Source: Rubrobacter sp. (lineage in GTDB: Bacteria > Actinomycetota > Rubrobacteria > Rubrobacterales > Rubrobacteraceae). From it: DNA of 7,620 nucleotides. The stretch is from the NCBI GenBank assembly GCA_016781775.1, contig JADDPR010000514.1, positions 1-7,620 on the forward strand. The letters are read 5' to 3'. Shown here piece by piece: positions 5,740 through 7,620 of the stretch; within the stretch, counting starts at the first letter, position 1; every line of letters begins with the position of its first letter. Below the pieces are notes generated by a model. The model had not been told where the DNA came from, did no database searches, and was given only the letters and a program-made list of their open reading frames with translations. A program made the translations under genes and the position numbers.

Positions 5740-7232
5740 CGACCGGAAGGACGGAACCGCGTCCCGTGCAGCTTTACCGCGAGAACCTGCCGCCAGGCAA
5801 GATCGTGGACTTCCCCTACGGCGCCCTGGACAGGCTGGACGTCCCCATCCACTCGGCGACCCTGTGGCCCGAGGGGTACGAGACCTCCGTCGACGGCCTC
5901 AGCTACGGCACGACGCAGGACGAGGCCAGGATCGGGGCTTTCGGAGAGCTCGCGGAGGGGGCCTTCGCGAAGACCGAGGTCCCGAAGCTCCCCCGTGCCC
6001 GCGCCTCTTACAAAGATCTGGTCTCCCAACACGGCGAGCGAGGCGTCCTCGACCCGATCGAGGCCTGCCTCGAAGCCGGGAGCGCCTACGACCACGACCG
6101 CATCCTCGACTGGGTGGAGGCGCGCCGCTACCCCTCGGGGGAGACGGTCCTCGTGCCGCTCGATCTCGTCGCGTCCTCGCCGGGCGACCTGAGACCCGAG
6201 GAGCGGCGGGAGGCCCGGCTCGTCCTCCCGGTTACCAATGGCCTGGGGGCGGGGCCGAGCCTGGCGCACGCCCTCTCGCACGGCATCCTGGAGATGGTGC
6301 AGCGCGACGGCAACAGCGTCAACTACCGCGCGGTGGACCAGGGGGTCGTCATAGAGCTCGACGAGATCTCCGACCCTGAGACACGGGCGCTTCTGGAGGG
6401 CCTGGACCGGGACGGGATCGAGGTGATCCCCAAGCTCGCCGCCGACGACTACAGGATGACGAACCTCTACGTCGTCGGCCACGACCGCAACCCCGGGGAC
6501 GCGGCCCACCCGATCATGCTGAGCGCCTGCGGCGAAGCCGCCCACCCCGACCGCGAGAAGGCCCTGCGCAAGGCCCTCCTGGAGTTCATCGCCGCACGTG
6601 CGCGCAAGCTCTTCCAGCACGGGCCTTTAGAGATCGTGGAGCCCGTCGCCCCTCCGGGCTACCTCGACCGCTTCCGCGGGAAGCCCGTCGAGGGCCAGGA
6701 GGAGCGGGCTTTGGAGGAGATGGTCAACTGGCTCTCCCTCTCCCACGAAGGCATGATGGACTTGCTGCGCGACCCCGTCTTCTCCAGGCGCTCCCGCGTC
6801 GCCTTCTCGGGGCTCCCGCGCACCCGATTCGAGGACGACGAGGACCGGGAGAAGCTCCTGGATTACGTGGTGGACCGCATGCACGAGGCTGGGATGGAGG
6901 TTCTCTACGTGGACCTCTCGCCCGACAGCACGGAGATGAAGGTCGTGCACGCGATCGTGCCGGGGCTCGAGGGCGAGACGATAAGCTACGGCAGGATCGG
7001 GGCCAGAAACCTCAAGCGCCTCCTCGAGCGCGGCAGCGACCTCGTGCGCGTGGGGAAAGCGCCGGAACGGGGGCGTAGGATCCTGCTCCCCGAACGCCAC
7101 GAAGAGACCCTCGGCCCCGCCTGGATCGACGACGAGGCCCTGGAGCGCGCCGTAGGCCGCCTCTACCCCCTCTACCGCGAGCCCGACCGCCACCTCGCCG
7201 CCCAGGTCGCCGAGAGCCGGGGCCTCCTCTAG
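5736..7232 (+). CDS. Stand-alone YcaO-family ATP-dependent enzyme
   Basis: YcaO enzymes use ATP to phosphorylate an amide oxygen, leading to azoline rings, thioamides or amidines in peptides, or to thiolation in a few other settings. The first ATP-site segment is LSYGTTQDEARIGAFGELAE (55-74), matching the family's SxGxxxxxAxxSAxxExxE pattern. The second is TNGLGAGPSLAHALSHGILE (167-186) followed by MVQRD, equivalent to NGxAxGxxxxxAxxxGxxExxERD. The third is the helix ALRKALLEFIAARAR (276-290). Near the end, KVVHAIVPGLEGE (402-414) matches the conserved vPGLE strand. The protein is 498 residues, long for a bare YcaO domain, with an acidic insertion around 317-375. The C-terminus (DRHLAAQVAESRGLL) lacks the proline-rich tail of azoline-forming members. 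No E1-like, TfuA or dehydrogenase partner of classical RiPP clusters adjoins it. The ATG overlaps the upstream stop by 4 bp, with GGAG 11 bases before it. Confidence 0.88.
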   Translation: MTTGRTEPRPVQLYRENLPPGKIVDFPYGALDRLDVPIHSATLWPEGYETSVDGLSYGTTQDEARIGAFGELAEGAFAKTEVPKLPRARASYKDLVSQHGERGVLDPIEACLEAGSAYDHDRILDWVEARRYPSGETVLVPLDLVASSPGDLRPEERREARLVLPVTNGLGAGPSLAHALSHGILEMVQRDGNSVNYRAVDQGVVIELDEISDPETRALLEGLDRDGIEVIPKLAADDYRMTNLYVVGHDRNPGDAAHPIMLSACGEAAHPDREKALRKALLEFIAARARKLFQHGPLEIVEPVAPPGYLDRFRGKPVEGQEERALEEMVNWLSLSHEGMMDLLRDPVFSRRSRVAFSGLPRTRFEDDEDREKLLDYVVDRMHEAGMEVLYVDLSPDSTEMKVVHAIVPGLEGETISYGRIGARNLKRLLERGSDLVRVGKAPERGRRILLPERHEETLGPAWIDDEALERAVGRLYPLYREPDRHLAAQVAESRGLL

Positions 7233-7235
7233 CCC

Positions 7236-7620
7236 ATGGCCCTCCGCTTCGCCTACAACACCAACGGCGCCGCAAACCACCGCCTCGACGACGCCCTCAT
7301 GCTCATCGCCGAGGCCGGCTACGACGGCGTGGCCCTTACCCTCGACCATCACCACCTCGACCCCTACGCCCCCGATCTCACCGGCCGCGCCGAAACCCTC
7401 GCCCGTCGCCTCGAAGAGCTCGGCCTCGGCATCGTCGTCGAGACCGGCGCCCGCTACCTTCTCGACCCGCGCACCAAGCACGAGCCGACGCTCGTGAGCC
7501 CCGAGCCCGAGGGCCGCGAGAAGCGCCTCGATTTCCTGTACCGTTGCGTCGAGGTCGCCGCCGCCACGAACGCCGAGGCCGTCTCGTTCTGGGCCGGCGT
7601 GCCGGGGGAGGGCGTGGACC
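7236..7620 (+). CDS. Xylose-isomerase-like TIM-barrel (sugar phosphate isomerase/epimerase) protein, 3' end outside window
   Basis: Only the first 128 residues are present and the frame is open at the window end. The N-terminus (FAYNTNGAANHRLDDALMLI, 5-24) leads into LIAEAGYDGVALTLD (23-37), the typical first helix and second strand of AP-endonuclease-2/xylose-isomerase-like barrels. It is followed by a His-rich HHHLDP (38-43). VVETGARYLLDP (67-78) contains the conserved strand with Glu69, a likely metal or catalytic residue, and AEAVSFWAG (113-121) begins the next strand. Members interconvert sugars, inososes or sugar phosphates (for example IolE and IolI of inositol catabolism). The barrel protein EboE of the EBO gene cluster is of this broad type, and the GAR-LLDP stretch reminds me of it. 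The ATG lies three bases after the YcaO stop with no strong ribosome site, so it is probably translated by coupling. Substrate is unknown. Confidence 0.85.
   Translation, partial: MALRFAYNTNGAANHRLDDALMLIAEAGYDGVALTLDHHHLDPYAPDLTGRAETLARRLEELGLGIVVETGARYLLDPRTKHEPTLVSPEPEGREKRLDFLYRCVEVAAATNAEAVSFWAGVPGEGVD

Noticed and set aside
5694..7481. Two long minus-strand frames (5694-6620 and 6627-7481) opposite the YcaO and barrel genes
   Set aside because: These are composition-driven shadows of confirmed + strand genes, with no ribosome site or recognisable domain.
1..7620. CRISPR array, tRNA or rRNA genes
   Set aside because: No regularly spaced direct repeats, no tRNA cloverleaf and no rRNA-like stretch were seen on reading either strand.

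Overview
The window is GC-rich, with codon third positions dominated by G and C, frequent GTG starts and tightly overlapping genes. This suggests a high-GC actinobacterium. From memory, the transposase type and gene set resemble Rubrobacter and relatives, but that placement is an inference, not a measured match.

Region 1 (1-825) is the 3' end of an IS5-type (DDE) transposase gene whose 5' part lies outside the window. It carries a one-base frame slip near 424, so it is probably dead or, less likely, frameshift-expressed. A short non-coding stretch with small inverted repeats follows. Region 2 (826-1356) is a single small gene for an SRPBCC/START-like lipid- or ligand-binding protein. Region 3 (1357-1567) is a 211-base non-coding leader. 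It holds a plausible sigma70-type promoter, a perfect 14-bp palindrome, a long hairpin with perfect 12-bp outer arms, and a possible small three-way junction just upstream of the next gene.

Region 4 (1568-7620) is one compact operon, all on the + strand, with junctions that overlap by 4 bp or are separated by 1-3 bp. In order it encodes: a myo-inositol-3-phosphate synthase (ino1), a protein with a degenerate HD-phosphohydrolase-like domain, a Gfo/Idh/MocA NAD(P)-dependent oxidoreductase, a metallo-beta-lactamase-fold protein with an N-terminal zinc ribbon, a stand-alone YcaO-family ATP-dependent enzyme, and the start of a xylose-isomerase-like TIM-barrel protein that runs off the end.

Taken together, region 4 looks like a small-molecule pathway. 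It would begin with cyclisation of glucose 6-phosphate to inositol phosphate, and continue with redox and isomerase steps on a cyclitol or sugar plus an unusual ATP-dependent YcaO activation step. There is no room between the genes for a RiPP precursor peptide, so the YcaO either acts on a small molecule or on a peptide or protein encoded elsewhere. The pathway product is not deducible from this window; the assignment as a cyclitol-derived system is the main hypothesis offered here.
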